From Arthrobacter sp. 35W (GTDB taxonomy: Bacteria; Actinomycetota; Actinomycetes; Actinomycetales; Micrococcaceae): a stretch of DNA of 64,000 nucleotides. The notes below the pieces were generated by a model. That model did not search any database. It had not been told where the DNA came from and saw only the letters and a program-made list of their open reading frames with translations. Within the stretch, counting starts at the first letter, position 1, and every line of letters begins with the position of its first letter. Position numbers and translations under genes: made by a program. Positions 21,195 to 29,528 of this stretch are shown piece after piece. The stretch lies in NCBI RefSeq assembly GCF_000482545.1, contig NZ_KI519454.1, forward strand, positions 558,001 through 622,000, given 5' to 3'.

Positions 21195-21746
21195 ATGTCG
21201 CTGCCGCACGCCATTTTGACGTCCCTGCTGGAAAAGCCGGCCTCCGGGGCGGAGCTGGCCCGCCGCTTCGAGAAGTCCCTGGGCTACTTCTGGTCAGCCA
21301 CCCACCAGCAGATCTACCGGGAGCTGGCCCGGCTGGAGGAAGCGGGGCTGATCGAATCCTCGGACCGCGAATCCACCCGCGGGCGCCAGCGCCACTACTC
21401 TATTCGGGGGAGCGGCCGGGCGGAACTGGAGCAGTGGAGCCGGGCGCAGGAGGATCCACGCCCCGTCCGCGATGCCCTGCTGGTGCGCCTGCGCGCGGCC
21501 GCGGCGCTGGGCACCGTGGAGGTGGCGGAGGAGCTCCGACGGCACATCGGCCTGCACCAGGGGCAGCTGGACACCTATCTGGCCATCGAGCACAGCGACT
21601 TCCCCGACGGCGGATCGGCAGAGCACCCGTCGGCCAGGCTGCAGCACGCCGTGCTGGCCGCGGGCATTGGCTACGAGCGCGCCTGGCTGGCCTGGGCCCG
21701 GGACACCCTGCCCACGCTGCCGCGCGATCCCGTCAGGACTGGCTGA
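21195..21746 (+). CDS. PadR-family transcriptional regulator
   Basis: Winged-helix regulator of 183 aa with ATG 21195 just after the fadH stop. ILTSLLEKPASGAELARRFEKSLGYFWSATHQQIYRELARLEEAGLIES is the PadR DNA-binding domain. The C-terminal half (about residues 90-180) is the helical dimerisation Vir-like domain. Cotranscription with fadH and the inverted repeat before fadH suggest it represses this operon until a fatty acyl or phenolic signal binds. The last 14 bp overlap the antiparallel MFS gene. Confidence 0.92.
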   Translation: MSLPHAILTSLLEKPASGAELARRFEKSLGYFWSATHQQIYRELARLEEAGLIESSDRESTRGRQRHYSIRGSGRAELEQWSRAQEDPRPVRDALLVRLRAAAALGTVEVAEELRRHIGLHQGQLDTYLAIEHSDFPDGGSAEHPSARLQHAVLAAGIGYERAWLAWARDTLPTLPRDPVRTG

Positions 21747-23058
21747 GGGCTTCCTCGTCGCTGAGCTGCTGGTCCTCGATGCGCGCGGAGGCGAAGGGGG
21801 AAAACAGCAGCACGAGGGCCGCCGCCAGCAGGAACGCCGCGGCCGCCCACAGGACCGGTGCGCTGCCCAGCACCGTGGCGGCCAGGCCTCCCAGCGGCGC
21901 ACCGAGGACGATCATGCCGCGGTTCACCGAGCGCATGGTGGCGCTCATCCGGGCCATCAGCCGGTCCGGTGTGACGGCCTGCCGGTATCCCATCTCCAGC
22001 GGCCCCTCCACGCCCATGGCCGCCCCGAAGAGGAACTGGCCGGCCGCCGCCAGGGCAAACGCGGTCCAGAGCTCCGCCGGCCACTGCCCGGGGCCTTCGG
22101 TGGCGGCGTCCACGCCGTCGTTCCCGGACAGGGCATGGACGACGGCGGCCAGGGCCACCAGGGCGATGGCCACCGGCTGGGCCAGCCGGGCGCCCACCAT
22201 CGCCGCACCCGTGCCCCAGCGTGCGCCCAGGCGGGTGGAGACGCTGGTGCCCAGCACGGCGCCCACTCCGGCACAGCCCAGCACCAGACCCAGCCCCCAT
22301 GCCCCCACGCCAAGGTCTGTGAGGACAAATGCCGGCACAACGGCGCCCACCATGGCCGATCCGATGAACCAGATGTGGGTGCTGAGCGCCAGCGGCCCCA
22401 GGCGCTGATGCCGGTAGACCCAGCGCAGGCCCTCGACCACCCGCTGGCGCAGCCCCGCACTTTCCTGCCGGGCCGCCGGTGCCGGCGGATCATGGCGCAG
22501 GGTCAACAGCACGGCGCCGGAGATGAAGTACGAGAGGGCATCGAGCAACAGGGCAAAGGGAGCCGTGAGGATGGCGACCAGTGCGCCGGCCAGGGCACTG
22601 CCCGTTGTCTGGGCCACCGTCTCGCTCTGCTGCAGCAGCGCATTGGCCCGGGTCAGCAGCCGCCGGGGGACCAGCTGCGGCAAGTACGACTGGTAGGCGG
22701 CGTCGCTGGCCAGGGCCAGCGTGCCAAAGAGAAACAGCAGGAGCATCAGGGCGGGGAGGGTGAGCATCCCGGCCAGGGCGAGCCCGCAGAGGGCCGCCAG
22801 CACCAGGCCCCGACCGACGTCGCCGGCGATGAGCACCCACCGGCGGGGGAATTTGTCGACCCAGATGCCAGCCAGCAGGCCAAAAAGCAGATAGGGCGCC
22901 CAACGTGCGGCGTTGGCCAGACCCTGGTCGGCGGCGGTGCCGTGCATGGTCACGAGGATGAGCACGGAGAGCGCCACGGAGGTGATGTAGCTGCCAAAAT
23001 CCGAGATGGTCGAGGCCAGCCAAAAGCGCACAAACGGCCCGTTGCTGCGCAGCGTCAT
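21733..23058 (-). CDS. MFS transporter (enterobactin-exporter-like DHA3 type)
   Basis: Twelve-helix major facilitator of 441 aa with many Ala/Leu/Gly-rich membrane segments. MTLRSNGPFVRFWLASTISDFGSYITSVAL at the N-terminus, FGLLAGIWVDKFPRRWVLIAGD (the family A-like loop) and SYLPQLVPRRLLTRANAL are typical of DHA3/EntS-like exporters. ATG 23058 has GGGGA nearby; ATG 23070 is an alternative. A TAGGCT -10 lies upstream, and a short out-of-frame ORF ends at this start (ATGA). The substrate is unknown. Confidence 0.88.
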   Translation of the reverse strand: MTLRSNGPFVRFWLASTISDFGSYITSVALSVLILVTMHGTAADQGLANAARWAPYLLFGLLAGIWVDKFPRRWVLIAGDVGRGLVLAALCGLALAGMLTLPALMLLLFLFGTLALASDAAYQSYLPQLVPRRLLTRANALLQQSETVAQTTGSALAGALVAILTAPFALLLDALSYFISGAVLLTLRHDPPAPAARQESAGLRQRVVEGLRWVYRHQRLGPLALSTHIWFIGSAMVGAVVPAFVLTDLGVGAWGLGLVLGCAGVGAVLGTSVSTRLGARWGTGAAMVGARLAQPVAIALVALAAVVHALSGNDGVDAATEGPGQWPAELWTAFALAAAGQFLFGAAMGVEGPLEMGYRQAVTPDRLMARMSATMRSVNRGMIVLGAPLGGLAATVLGSAPVLWAAAAFLLAAALVLLFSPFASARIEDQQLSDEEALSQS

Positions 23059-23087
23059 TCCCGTCCCCATGTCCCCAGCATGGCTCC

Positions 23088-23093
23088 AGCCTA
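23088..23093 (-). promoter_or_regulatory. -10 element for the MFS gene
   Basis: TAGGCT on the minus strand. Six nt later, ATG 23081 opens an 8-codon ORF (MLGTWGRE) whose TGA overlaps the MFS ATG at 23058. The mRNA therefore probably begins at or near a leaderless upstream ORF. Confidence 0.45.
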
Positions 23094-23196
23094 GGTGAAT
23101 TCTCCGCCGCCCTCCGCCCATATGCCCGGGCCCGTGGGTAGGCTGGCAACCACAGCCGCGCAGCGGTGCCGACCATCAAGAGGCGAGGTACGCAGC

Positions 23197-24393
23197 ATGA
23201 ACGTTCCCACCTATGTCTGGGTTGCAACGATCATCGGGATTGGGGGCCTGCTCGCGTTCGACTACTTCTTCCACGTGCGCAAGGCCCACACGCCCAGCCT
23301 GAGGGAATCGGCCATCTGGTCCTCCATCTATGTCGGCCTGGCGCTGCTCTTTGGCATCGGCGTCTGGGTGTTCGGCGGGACCACCATGGGCACGGAGTAC
23401 TTCGCCGGCTACGTCACGGAGAAGGCGCTGTCGGTCGACAATCTGTTCGTTTTCCTGATCATCATGGCCAGCTTCAAGGTGCCGCGCGCGGACCAGCAGA
23501 AGGTGCTGCTGTTCGGCATCGTCTTCTCCCTCATTGCCCGCACGGCGTTCATCTTCCTGGGCGCTGCGCTGATCAACAGCTTCGCCTGGGTGTTCTACAT
23601 CTTCGGCCTGATCCTGCTGGTCACGGCCGGGAACCTGCTTAAGCCGGATTCGCACGACGACGAGGCGGACGGTCTCATCATCCGCCTGGCCAAGCGCTTC
23701 CTGCCGGCGTCGCAGCACTACGACGGCGACAAGTTGTTCACCATCGAGAACGGCAAGCGCGTCCTCACCCCCATGCTGCTGGTGATGGTGGCCATCGGCG
23801 GCACCGACCTGCTGTTTGCGCTGGACTCCATCCCGGCCATCTTCGGCCTGACCCAGAACGTGTACATCGTCTTCACGGCGACGGCGTTCTCGCTCATGGG
23901 TCTGCGCCAGCTGTTCTTCCTCATCGATGGGCTGCTGGACCGCCTGATCTACCTGGCCTACGGGCTCGCCATCATCCTGGCGTTCATCGGGGCCAAGCTC
24001 ATCCTGCACGCCCTGCATGAAAACAACCTGCCCTTCATCAACGGCGGCCAGCACGTGGACGTCATCGAGATCAGCACCGGGCTCTCGCTCTCCGTCATTC
24101 TGGGCGTCCTGCTCATCACGGTCCTGGCCTCCGTCTACAGCGCCAAGGGCAAGGCCAAGACCGCCGTGTCGGGCGCCAAACGCCACGCCAGCGAGTACCT
24201 GGACCTGGACTACGAAACGGACATGGTCGAGCGGGAGCGGATCTTCGCCAAGATGGTGGCCGAGGAGGACGCGATCCACAAGCTGCCCGAGAAGTACAAG
24301 CGGCTCATCCACGGCGAGGCCGAGTACACGGATCTGCTCCAGCGCGCCCACGCCGAGCACGACAAGGCCCAACTGCGCGGCGGCAACAGCTAG
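23197..24393 (+). CDS. TerC/Alx-family integral membrane protein
   Basis: TerC-type membrane protein of 398 aa, about 60-80 residues longer than the commonest forms because of a charged C-terminal tail (from about residue 320, KGKAKTAVSGAKRHASEYLDLDYETD). Conserved TerC motifs are TEYFAGYVTEKALSVDNLFVFLIIM and MVAIGGTDLLFALDSIPAIFGLT, whose acidic residues are thought to bind metal (Mn in characterised homologues). The ATG at 23197 has GAGG 8 nt upstream. It is likely a manganese exporter or tellurite-resistance-type protein. No Mn riboswitch is seen in the short upstream gap. Confidence 0.94.
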   Translation: MNVPTYVWVATIIGIGGLLAFDYFFHVRKAHTPSLRESAIWSSIYVGLALLFGIGVWVFGGTTMGTEYFAGYVTEKALSVDNLFVFLIIMASFKVPRADQQKVLLFGIVFSLIARTAFIFLGAALINSFAWVFYIFGLILLVTAGNLLKPDSHDDEADGLIIRLAKRFLPASQHYDGDKLFTIENGKRVLTPMLLVMVAIGGTDLLFALDSIPAIFGLTQNVYIVFTATAFSLMGLRQLFFLIDGLLDRLIYLAYGLAIILAFIGAKLILHALHENNLPFINGGQHVDVIEISTGLSLSVILGVLLITVLASVYSAKGKAKTAVSGAKRHASEYLDLDYETDMVERERIFAKMVAEEDAIHKLPEKYKRLIHGEAEYTDLLQRAHAEHDKAQLRGGNS

Positions 24394-24400
24394 ACGATAG

Positions 24401-24676
24401 CTAGACGGAGCTGGTGCGTTCCTGCTCGGCGGCCTGCTCCCGCAGCCGCCCGGCGGCCAGGTGGAGCATGTCGGAGGTGCGCCCCAGCACCGGCGCATAG
24501 GAGGACATCCATGCATGCCGGAAGACAAAGGCATCGGGGCCGTACCAGCGCAGCTCCTCGGTGATGCGGGCGCTGAGCCGGGCGCGGATCTGGGCCAAGG
24601 CCTCGGCGGACTGGATCATGGACGACGCCAGGTCCCGCAGATCGCCGGGATCGGCACCATTCATGTTGTCCGCCAT
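24401..24676 (-). CDS. WXG100-like small protein
   Basis: Helical 91-residue protein. WYGPDAFVFRHAW (residues 44-56) at the centre of two predicted amphipathic helices fits the WXG turn and the downstream F...W pattern of ESAT-6/WXG100 proteins, which form helical hairpins and are secreted by type VII systems. There is no C-terminal YxxxD/E signal and no EccC, EssC or other secretion gene nearby. It is antiparallel to terC with a 7-bp gap. It may be an orphan substrate or a WXG100-like chaperone; recognition is by motif only. Confidence 0.65.
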   Translation of the reverse strand: MADNMNGADPGDLRDLASSMIQSAEALAQIRARLSARITEELRWYGPDAFVFRHAWMSSYAPVLGRTSDMLHLAAGRLREQAAEQERTSSV

Positions 24677-24817
24677 GTGTTCTCCCGCCTCAAGGATCCG
24701 CCGCCGGGTTCCACGCTAGGCCACGCAGCCGTGCCCCGGCGATGGGCAGAGCTGCCCATCGCGGAGGTTGCTTTTCCGTGGTGCGGCGGCGCGGCAGGGA
24801 CTCTGCGCGGCAGCGGA

Positions 24818-25417
24818 TCAGTCCAGCGGCCCGGTCAGATAGCGCTGCAGTGTGGGGGCTATCAGGGTGGTGATCGTCGCGTGGTCCGCGGACGCAAGCG
24901 GCTCCACCTTGAGAATGTAGCGGGCCATCAGCAGACCCATGAGCTGGCTGGCCACCAGCGAGCCCCGCAGCCGCAGGCCGGCGTCGTCGTCGGGCAGGCC
25001 CCGCACCACCAGGCCCACCACCCGCTTGAGCAGAACCTCGCGCAGCAGCGCTGCCTGCGCTGGGGAGCCGACGGCGCTGCGGAGCATGGCCAGCAGCGCC
25101 GGCTGCACGGGGGAGTCCCAGAGTGACAGCAGGGCCGCCACCGTGGCCTCGCCGCGCTCCCCGGGGCCACGGGCCGCCACGGCCGCCAGCACGGTGGCAG
25201 GATCCGCGGGCAGTTCGATGCAGGCTGCGAAGAGATCATCCTTCCCGGTGAAGTAGTGGTGGACCATGGCGGCGTCCACCCCTGCCTCACGGGCAACTTC
25301 GCGCAGGCTGGTGGCATCGAACCCCTGGCGGGCAAACAGCATCCGGGCGGCGGCAACTATCGCCTCCCTGCTGCTCTGCTGTCCGCTGCGCCTGCCCCGG
25401 CGCGGGGCGGCCGCCAT
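24818..25417 (-). CDS. TetR-family transcriptional regulator
   Basis: TetR-type repressor of 199 aa. The N-terminal HTH domain is REAIVAAARMLFARQGFDATSLREVAREAGVDAAMVHHYFTGKDDLF, and a helical ligand domain of about 140 residues follows. The ATG at 25417 overlaps the permease stop (TGATG), so it is the third gene of the ATP-binding protein - permease - regulator operon. The C-terminal half (DDDAGLRLRGSLVASQLMGLLMARYILKVEPLAS) is of the TetR_C type found with ABC-2 drug exporters. An AT-rich inverted repeat before the operon (27007-27026) is its likely operator. Confidence 0.93.
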   Translation of the reverse strand: MAAAPRRGRRSGQQSSREAIVAAARMLFARQGFDATSLREVAREAGVDAAMVHHYFTGKDDLFAACIELPADPATVLAAVAARGPGERGEATVAALLSLWDSPVQPALLAMLRSAVGSPAQAALLREVLLKRVVGLVVRGLPDDDAGLRLRGSLVASQLMGLLMARYILKVEPLASADHATITTLIAPTLQRYLTGPLD

Positions 25418-26172
25418 CACCTGCTCCGGCGGCGCAGGGTGAGGGAGGCGAGCAGCAGCACCACCACGACGAAGGCCGCCATCACCACCAGATCCGCCGC
25501 CATGGCGGACGTGGCCTCGGTGTTCGCGGCGATTTCCTGCAGCGCATCCACCGAGTAGCTCAGCGGCATCACGTTGGAGATGGCTTCCAGAACCGAGTTC
25601 ATCTGCCCGCGCTGCACAAACAGCCCGCAGAGCAGGATCTGCGGCACCACCACGACCGGCATGAACTGGACAGCCTGGAATTCGGTGGTGGCAAAGGCCG
25701 AACACAGCAGCCCCAGCGCCACGCCCAGCACGGCGTTGACCACTGCCACCAGCACCACCCAGCCGGCATTGCCCTTGATGTCCATGCCAAACACCCAATA
25801 GGCGACGGCGGTGGCCACCAGTGATTGGAGGGCCGCCATGATCGAGAACGCCAGGGCATAGCCAAAGAGCAGGTCGGCCTTGTGGATGGGGGTGGTCAGC
25901 AGGCGCTCCAAGGTGCCGGACACCCGCTCCCGCAGCATGGTGATGGAGGTGACCAGGAACATGACCACGAAGGGGAAGATCGCCAGCATCATCAGGCCGA
26001 CACGGTCGAAGGTGCGCGGCACCCCCGGTGGCAGGGTCTCGTTCTCGAAGAGGAAGTAGACCACCGCCAGCAGGAGCGAGGGCACCACCAGGATCAGGGC
26101 AATGCTGCGGGGATCCCCGCGCAGCTGGCGCAGCACCCTGTCGGTGGTGGCTGCCATCATCAGGGGGTTCAT
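25417..26172 (-). CDS. ABC-2 type transporter permease
   Basis: Membrane subunit of 251 aa with about six membrane helices. MNPLMMAATTDRVLRQLRGDPRSIALILVVPSLLLAVVYFLF is the N-terminal region before the large loop, and ITMLRERVSGTLERLLTTPIHKADLLFGYAL is the characteristic ABC-2 motif. The ATG at 26172 overlaps the upstream ATP-binding protein's TGA (ATGA). Together with that protein it should form a drug- or lipid-exporting half-transporter. The substrate is unknown. Confidence 0.93.
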   Translation of the reverse strand: MNPLMMAATTDRVLRQLRGDPRSIALILVVPSLLLAVVYFLFENETLPPGVPRTFDRVGLMMLAIFPFVVMFLVTSITMLRERVSGTLERLLTTPIHKADLLFGYALAFSIMAALQSLVATAVAYWVFGMDIKGNAGWVVLVAVVNAVLGVALGLLCSAFATTEFQAVQFMPVVVVPQILLCGLFVQRGQMNSVLEAISNVMPLSYSVDALQEIAANTEATSAMAADLVVMAAFVVVVLLLASLTLRRRSR

Positions 26173-26984
26173 GACGCACCATCCTGTACCGAGGTGGGCG
26201 ATCCAGCGGGGGTGCCGGATTCCTGGATCAAACGCAGGAAGGCGAGTTCCAAATCGTCGGTTCGTCCGCGCAGCCGAAGCTCCGCGGGGGTGAGCTGGGA
26301 CAGCAGGGCACCCTCCCGCAGCAGGAGCAGAGTGTCGCAATGGCCCGCCTCCTCCATCACGTGGCTGGAGATCAACAAGGTGGTGCCGGCGTCGGCCATG
26401 GCGCGGAACCGCTGCCACAGGTCCGCCCGGAGCACCGGGTCCAACCCCACGGTGGGCTCGTCCAGGACCAGCAGCTGCGGGTGGGCCACCAGCGCGCAGG
26501 CGAGCGATACACGGCTGAACTGGCCGCCGGAAAGGTCCGCCGTCCGACGTCGTGCGAGCTCGCCCAGCCCCACGGCCTCCAGCGCCTCACGCGCATCCGC
26601 GCGGCCCTTGGCATGCATGGCGCCGAAGTAGCGCACATTGTCCTCCACGCTCAGATCGAGGTAGACGCTGGGTGCCTGGGTCACGTAGCCCACCTGGTGG
26701 CGCAGCAGCTCCGAGCCGGCTGGATGGCCCAGCACCGAGACGCTGCCGCGGGTGAGCCGCTGGACGCCCACGATGGTGCGCATCAGGGTGGTCTTTCCAC
26801 TGCCCGAGGGGCCAAGGAGCCCCGTGATCCGCCCGGCCGGAATGGTGAAGTCGACATCCCTCAGCACGGTGCTCCGTCCACGGATGACATTCAGACCCGC
26901 CACCGCGACACTGGGTGGCAGCATCGCCTCCGCCGGAACGGGCCGGCCGGGCTCGGGCCAATTCGGTGCGGCTGCGTGGGACAT
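26169..26984 (-). CDS. ABC transporter ATP-binding protein
   Basis: Nucleotide-binding subunit of 271 aa. Walker A is GPSGSGKT, the signature is LSGGQ and Walker B is LLVLDEPTVGLDP, followed by the switch histidine in ISSHVMEE. The ATG at 26984 is chosen because GGAGG lies 5 nt upstream; the frame could extend to 27029 but that region is the operator. It belongs to the drug-exporter (DRA-type) branch. It is the first gene of the operon with the permease and TetR regulator. Confidence 0.95.
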   Translation of the reverse strand: MSHAAAPNWPEPGRPVPAEAMLPPSVAVAGLNVIRGRSTVLRDVDFTIPAGRITGLLGPSGSGKTTLMRTIVGVQRLTRGSVSVLGHPAGSELLRHQVGYVTQAPSVYLDLSVEDNVRYFGAMHAKGRADAREALEAVGLGELARRRTADLSGGQFSRVSLACALVAHPQLLVLDEPTVGLDPVLRADLWQRFRAMADAGTTLLISSHVMEEAGHCDTLLLLREGALLSQLTPAELRLRGRTDDLELAFLRLIQESGTPAGSPTSVQDGAS

Positions 26985-27006
26985 GGGGACCTCCGCTGCT
27001 GGAAGT

Positions 27007-27029
27007 AATTCATCATGTGGTGAATTCAC
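27007..27029. promoter_or_regulatory. TetR operator candidate before the ABC operon
   Basis: AATTCATCA and TGGTGAATT are near-perfect reverse complements (8 of 9) separated by TG at 27007-27026. GTGAATTCAC (27020-27029) is a further perfect palindrome. The region is conspicuously AT-rich, lies 23 nt before the ATP-binding protein start, and fits autorepression by the co-transcribed TetR protein. Confidence 0.6.
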
Positions 27030-27101
27030 GGTAGGCCCGCCGTGTGCGGGTGTCCAGAGGCTTTAGCAGCAAATTCACAGCCGTGTCGCGGCGTGCTGTC
27101 C

Positions 27102-27130
27102 TTGAAGCCTCCCCAGTGCTGGCATAGGTT
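27102..27130 (+). promoter_or_regulatory. Promoter of the small HHH-like gene
   Basis: TTGAAG (27102-27107) and TAGGTT (27125-27130) are 17 nt apart, close to the sigma70-type consensus of high-GC actinobacteria. The leader from the expected start to ATG 27188 is about 50 nt and contains GAGAGGAA as ribosome site. Confidence 0.6.
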
Positions 27131-27187
27131 GAGGGTGAGCTGCGACACAGAGGCGTGGCCGCGCGTACTGACGAGAGGAATCCAGAC

Positions 27188-27412
27188 ATGGCCGTATCGG
27201 TAAACCTGACCAAGGCGCTTGACAAGGACTTTGAAGACAAATCGCTCAAGGAAATCCTGGACGCATCGCCTGCGGCCCTGGCCGGCATCACCGATGCCAA
27301 GGCCGCTGCACTCAAGGAGGTCCTGGGCATCAAGACCATCCGTGAGCTGGGCAGCAACAAGTACTTCGCCGTCGCCGGCGTGCTGGTGGCCCTGGAAAAC
27401 AAGGCCGACTAG
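27188..27412 (+). CDS. Small conserved actinobacterial protein, helix-hairpin-helix-like
   Basis: Protein of 74 aa (MAVSVNLTKALDKDFEDKS...). The part SPAALAGITDAKAAALKEVLGIKTIRELGSNKYF has the GI(T)...LKEVLGIKTI pattern of a helix-hairpin-helix or DUF4332-like fold. It has its own promoter and strong terminator, with no operon partner. AGAGGAATCCAGAC gives a good start site. I recall close relatives in other actinobacteria, but no known function. Confidence 0.8.
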   Translation: MAVSVNLTKALDKDFEDKSLKEILDASPAALAGITDAKAAALKEVLGIKTIRELGSNKYFAVAGVLVALENKAD

Positions 27413-27430
27413 ACAACTGCGCGGCAGCAC

Positions 27431-27477
27431 CAATGATCCGCAGACCGGTCCGCCGGCCTGCGGATCATTGCCGTTTT
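27431..27477 (+). terminator. Rho-independent terminator after the small HHH-like gene
   Basis: Perfect 13-bp stem: CAATGATCCGCAG (27431-27443) and CTGCGGATCATTG (27458-27470), with a GC-rich 14-nt loop, then CCGTTTT. It ends the monocistronic small-gene transcript before proS. Confidence 0.85.
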
Positions 27478-27577
27478 GGCGCCCCGCCGCACGGGCCTGC
27501 GGCCTGAACCGGTAGATTAGATAAAGGCCTTTGCTTCTCTGCCGGCCCCCAACTGCTCAAGAAAAGGGAAAATACGC

Positions 27578-29371
27578 GTGGCTCTTCGCCTTTCCACCCT
27601 GTTCCTTCGTACCCTGCGTGAGGACCCTGCCGAGGCGGAGGTGGCCAGCCACCGGCTGCTCCTGCGTGCCGGCTACATCCGCCGCGCCGCGCCCGGAATC
27701 TACACCTGGCTGCCGCTGGGCCTGCGGGTTTTGCGCAAGGTCGAGGCCATCATCCGCGAAGAAATGGATGCCATCGGCGCCCAGGAAGTCCACTTCCCGG
27801 CTCTGCTGCCCAAGGAGCCCTACGAGGCCACCAACCGCTGGACCGAGTACGGCGAGGGCATCTTCCGCCTCAAGGACCGCAAGGGTGGCGACTACCTGCT
27901 GGCCCCCACGCATGAGGAAATGTTCACGCTGCTGGTCAAGGATCTCTACAGCTCCTACAAGGACCTGCCCCTGAGCATCTACCAGATCCAGAACAAGTAC
28001 CGCGACGAGGCACGCCCCCGGGCCGGCCTGCTCCGCGGCCGCGAGTTCATCATGAAGGATTCCTACTCCTTCGACATCGACGACGCCGGCCTTGACGCCA
28101 GCTACGCCGCCCACCGCGGCGCCTACCTGCGCATCTTTGAGCGTCTGGGCCTGGAAATCGTCCCGGTGGCCGCCACAGCGGGCGCCATGGGCGGCTCCAA
28201 GAGCGAGGAATTCCTGCACCCGACGCCGATCGGTGAGGACACCTTTGTCCGCTCCGCCGGCGGCTACGCTGCCAACGTTGAGGCAGTCACCACGGTTGTC
28301 CCCGCGGACATCGACTTCACCAATGCCCCCGCAGCACGCGTGCTGGACACCCCGGACACCCCCACCATCGAGACGCTGGTGGCCGTGGCCAACGCCGTCG
28401 CCCCGCGCGACGGCGGCGAGTGGACTGCAGCGGACACGCTGAAGAACGTGGTGCTGGCCCTGGACCTGCCGACGGGCGAGCGCCGGATTGTGGTCATCGG
28501 CGTGCCCGGCGACCGTGCCGTGGACCTGAAGCGCATCGAAGCCAACATCGGTGCCCACCTGGAGATCGGCGGCGAAATCGGCGTCGAGGCCGCCGGCGAA
28601 GACGATCTGAAGAAGCACCCCGGCCTCATCAAGGGCTACATCGGCCCGGGACAGACCCTTGATGCCGCGGTGCTGGGCACCGAGGGCACCACCGGCCTGC
28701 TCTACCTGGTCGACCCGCGCGTGGTCTCCGGCACCAGCTGGGCCACCGGCGCCAACGAGGCAGGCAAGCATGTCTTCGATCTCGTGGCAGGCCGCGACTT
28801 CGCCTGGGACGGCACCATCGAGGCCGTTGAGGTGCGCGCAGGCGATCTGGCGCCGGACGGATCCGGTCCGCTGGAAGCCGCCCGCGGCATCGAAATGGGC
28901 CACATCTTCGCCCTGGGCCGCAAGTACGCCGAAGCCCTGGACCTAAAGGTTCTGGACTCCAACGGCAAGCTTGCCGTGGTCACCATGGGTTCCTACGGCG
29001 TCGGCGTGACCCGTGCCGTGGCCGCCCTGGCCGAGTCCAACCACGATGAGAAGGGCCTCACCTGGCCCGCCGCCGTGGCGCCCGCCGATGTCCACGTGGT
29101 GGCCGTGGGCCGCGGCGAGGAAATCTTCGACACGGCTGCATCCCTGACCGCCGAGCTGGAGGCTGCAGGCCTGGAGGTCATCTACGACGACCGTCCCAAG
29201 GTCTCCCCGGGCGTGAAGTTCGGCGACGCCGAGCTGCTCGGTGTGCCCACCATCCTGGCCGTGGGCCGCGGCCTGGCCGACGGCGTCGTGGAGATCAAGA
29301 ACCGCAAGACGGGCGACGCCGAGAACGTGCCGGTGGCCGACGCCGTCAAGTACATCCTCGACCGCGTCTAG
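27578..29371 (+). CDS. proS: Prolyl-tRNA synthetase, bacterial type
   Basis: Charges tRNA-Pro; class II synthetase of 597 aa, the length expected for the bacterial form with an editing (INS) domain. The GTG start at 27578 follows AAGGGAAAA. Motif 1 lies in [20 protein letters not shown] and motif 2 in [24 protein letters not shown]. The C-terminal anticodon domain ([18 protein letters not shown]) ends the protein. The editing domain lies roughly between residues 220 and 400. TAGATT at 27513-27518 is a possible -10. Confidence 0.97.
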   Translation: MALRLSTLFLRTLREDPAEAEVASHRLLLRAGYIRRAAPGIYTWLPLGLRVLRKVEAIIREEMDAIGAQEVHFPALLPKEPYEATNRWTEYGEGIFRLKDRKGGDYLLAPTHEEMFTLLVKDLYSSYKDLPLSIYQIQNKYRDEARPRAGLLRGREFIMKDSYSFDIDDAGLDASYAAHRGAYLRIFERLGLEIVPVAATAGAMGGSKSEEFLHPTPIGEDTFVRSAGGYAANVEAVTTVVPADIDFTNAPAARVLDTPDTPTIETLVAVANAVAPRDGGEWTAADTLKNVVLALDLPTGERRIVVIGVPGDRAVDLKRIEANIGAHLEIGGEIGVEAAGEDDLKKHPGLIKGYIGPGQTLDAAVLGTEGTTGLLYLVDPRVVSGTSWATGANEAGKHVFDLVAGRDFAWDGTIEAVEVRAGDLAPDGSGPLEAARGIEMGHIFALGRKYAEALDLKVLDSNGKLAVVTMGSYGVGVTRAVAALAESNHDEKGLTWPAAVAPADVHVVAVGRGEEIFDTAASLTAELEAAGLEVIYDDRPKVSPGVKFGDAELLGVPTILAVGRGLADGVVEIKNRKTGDAENVPVADAVKYILDRV

Positions 29372-29382
29372 CAGCCACAAGC

Positions 29383-29499
29383 GGCCGGAGGCGGCGTTTT
29401 GCCGGCACTTAGACACCTCCCGGCGCCCACGTCGGTCGCTGGCGACCTTCGTGGGCTCTGGTCGGCGATGCGTGCCTACGCAAAACGCGGACTCCGGCC
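29383..29499. repeat. Structured intergenic element after proS
   Basis: Outer arms 29383-29401 and 29481-29499 pair at 17 of 19 positions (left arm begins GGCCGGAG, right ends CTCCGGCC). Inside, 29425-29456 forms a nested hairpin with arms GCCCACG/CGTGGGC and GGTCGC/GCGACC. It fills the proS-permease gap. It may terminate proS, be a repetitive extragenic palindrome, or encode a structured RNA. Confidence 0.6.
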
Positions 29500-29528
29500 G
29501 GGCTTTCGATCTGAACGGGGGGAAGACC

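Noticed and set aside
23100-23196. Mn-sensing yybP-ykoY riboswitch before terC
   Set aside because: The gap is short (about 95 nt) and shows no yybP-ykoY consensus loops.
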